Positions 62,957 through 64,000 of a DNA stretch of 64,000 nucleotides are shown one piece after another. Within the stretch, counting starts at the first letter, position 1; each line of letters starts with the position of its first letter. The notes under the pieces are model-generated. The model worked only from the letters and a program-made list of their open reading frames with translations. It was not told where the DNA came from and did no database searches. Source of the stretch: Chitinophagaceae bacterium (GTDB lineage Bacteria > Bacteroidota > Bacteroidia > Chitinophagales > Chitinophagaceae). The stretch is taken from the NCBI GenBank assembly GCA_023957575.1, contig JAMLGU010000001.1, positions 1 to 64,000 of the forward strand, given 5' to 3'. Both the position numbers and the translations under genes were made by a program.

Positions 62957-64000
62957 TCAACGTTCTTTTATAATCCAAACTTCCGAGACCTGAGTTCCCC
63001 GTTCACCCGGTAAACAATTCCAGGTCAATTGTAAAGTGCCGTCAGCCGTGGCTTCTTCTGGTATTTCGAATTCATAAACCGGTTGTACGCCTGTTTTCAG
63101 ATAGTCGTGAATCACGAATTTATCATCGGCAACCAACCGCAGATGTGCATTGAACCTTCCCGTATATGCTACTCTGATTTTGTAACGGCTCTTAGCGTCC
63201 AGATTTTCATACCTCATTTTTAAAGGAGTGTCATATAAGGTAGTTATCTGGGTTACCCATGCCAGAGGAATGGCTCTGCCGTCAAATCCTTCGGCACGTA
63301 TTTCCACCCAATCATCCCCGAAAAGAGTTGCTCCGAAATCCATAAAGGGTGATTCAAGTCCGCCCGGATCTTCCGCCCATGTTTTTTGTCGCACCACATG
63401 TTTCCACGAACCTGAAGAACCCAGGTTGTCATAATAGCCGTCTGCACCGGGATTGGTCCGGTTCAATAATTGATGTATTGCTTTGAGCTTGTCGTTATGG
63501 CTATTCAACTTTTCTATTTGTTCCAACTGCGATATATACCACCTCAAATCATTTAACGGTAAATCAATATTATCCATAAAATTTCCCCTACCTTCTTTGG
63601 CATATTGCGGTGGTGCAGCAGTTGTCTGAGAACCGATATTCTGAAACAGAGCTTTTGAAAGTGCAAAACAATTCTTGCGCCACAGCGATTCCTGTTTGAA
63701 GGCAGTGTCTTTCAGAAAAATATTTTTTGCCTTTCTGACGGATTCATCAGCGTCATTAAGAGTAGCCGATTTCAAAACATCCAGCGCCTTTTCTTCTGTC
63801 TCTTTCTCATGCAGTAGCCTTCGCTGAATGTAGGCATCAAAATAAGCACGTAACAACCCCATCTGAAAACGATAATCGTTCAGTACGTCTTCGGGTGCCC
63901 GTTGTTCCACATCCAGCCACTGTTGCAAAGTTCTTTGAATCTGTCGGTTACCCAGTAGAGGCCCATTAAAATTTTCTTCAAGAGAAAGCAACCCTCTTGC
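62957..64000 (-). CDS. C-terminal part of a large exported-type protein, 5' end outside window
   Basis: The frame runs from the window edge (ARGLLSLEENFNGPLLG) to a stop at 62957, at least 347 residues. The first part is helical (DYRFQMGLLRAYFDAYIQRR), followed by GADGYYDNLGSSGSWKHVV and a beta-rich carbohydrate-binding-like end, FVIHDYLKTGVQPVYEFEIP to CLPGERGTQVSEVWIIKE. The closing RGTQVSEVWI pattern is one I associate with Bacteroidota polysaccharide-use proteins of unknown activity. Together with the aldolase it suggests sugar-acid or glycan breakdown, an inference. Confidence 0.7.
   Translation of the reverse strand, partial: ARGLLSLEENFNGPLLGNRQIQRTLQQWLDVEQRAPEDVLNDYRFQMGLLRAYFDAYIQRRLLHEKETEEKALDVLKSATLNDADESVRKAKNIFLKDTAFKQESLWRKNCFALSKALFQNIGSQTTAAPPQYAKEGRGNFMDNIDLPLNDLRWYISQLEQIEKLNSHNDKLKAIHQLLNRTNPGADGYYDNLGSSGSWKHVVRQKTWAEDPGGLESPFMDFGATLFGDDWVEIRAEGFDGRAIPLAWVTQITTLYDTPLKMRYENLDAKSRYKIRVAYTGRFNAHLRLVADDKFVIHDYLKTGVQPVYEFEIPEEATADGTLQLTWNCLPGERGTQVSEVWIIKER

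Overview
The window reads as a chromosomal segment of a Bacteroidota bacterium, most likely of the Chitinophagaceae type. Evidence: promoter boxes of the TAnnTTTG kind with an upstream TTG, weak Shine-Dalgarno use, Bacteroidota-specific families (DUF6515, DUF2255, BT4734-like/DUF3987 proteins, FucP-type sugar transporter, Nfu with its own N-domain) and a Gram-negative envelope gene (lpxB). The genus is an inference; no rRNA or tRNA gene was seen.

Positions 1 to about 24,878 look like part of an integrated mobile element whose right end abuts the 3' end of mnmE. Next to that end lie a small HTH/zinc protein, a tyrosine recombinase, a protein of unknown function, an excisionase-like HTH protein and a BT4734/DUF3987 protein, all on the minus strand. 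The cargo comes in two blocks. The first (8,945-19,258) is a one-strand defence operon: XRE regulator, hsdM, hsdS, a GxxExxY PD-(D/E)XK protein, hsdR, RhuM-like protein, four-helix-bundle protein and a prokaryotic Argonaute (pAgo) whose PIWI domain appears to lack the catalytic residues. The second (2,199-8,940) is a redox/detoxification cluster (EamA exporter, tautomerase, aldo-keto reductase, zinc alcohol dehydrogenase, DUF2255, carboxymuconolactone decarboxylase-like, cupin) with a divergent AraC regulator and a decayed MFS/AKR region. Positions 1-2,198 hold a DUF6943-like fragment, a GGCT-like protein and about 1 kb of non-coding DNA with nested inverted repeats. No relaxase is visible; the left end is outside the window.

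From mnmE onward the DNA is mostly core genome (nfu, M23 peptidase, ROK kinase, tadA, sugE/gdx, MutS-like, dusB, CPBP protease, cdsA, MBL hydrolase, HD hydrolase, tpx, eno, ftsB-like, nth, sugar transporter, lpxB, surE, HpaI aldolase). It is interrupted by an intact ISAs1-family IS (26,464-27,698, 10-bp target duplication), an Abi_2/HEPN gene, a very large exonuclease-RecQ-UvrD fusion helicase, a ParDE toxin-antitoxin pair, a duplicated 250-bp block and two copies of a 626/627-bp non-autonomous transposable element with 24-bp terminal inverted repeats and 8-bp target duplications.

The most interesting points are the slicer-dead-looking pAgo as the last gene of a type I restriction-modification operon; the hsdS gene in that operon with four exact 12-bp repeats (the TAEL spacer known to set recognition-site spacing in EcoR124-type enzymes); the newly recognised MITE pair; and the exonuclease-RecQ-UvrD fusion. 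Identifications rest on reading the sequence and on memory of families; no database search was run.
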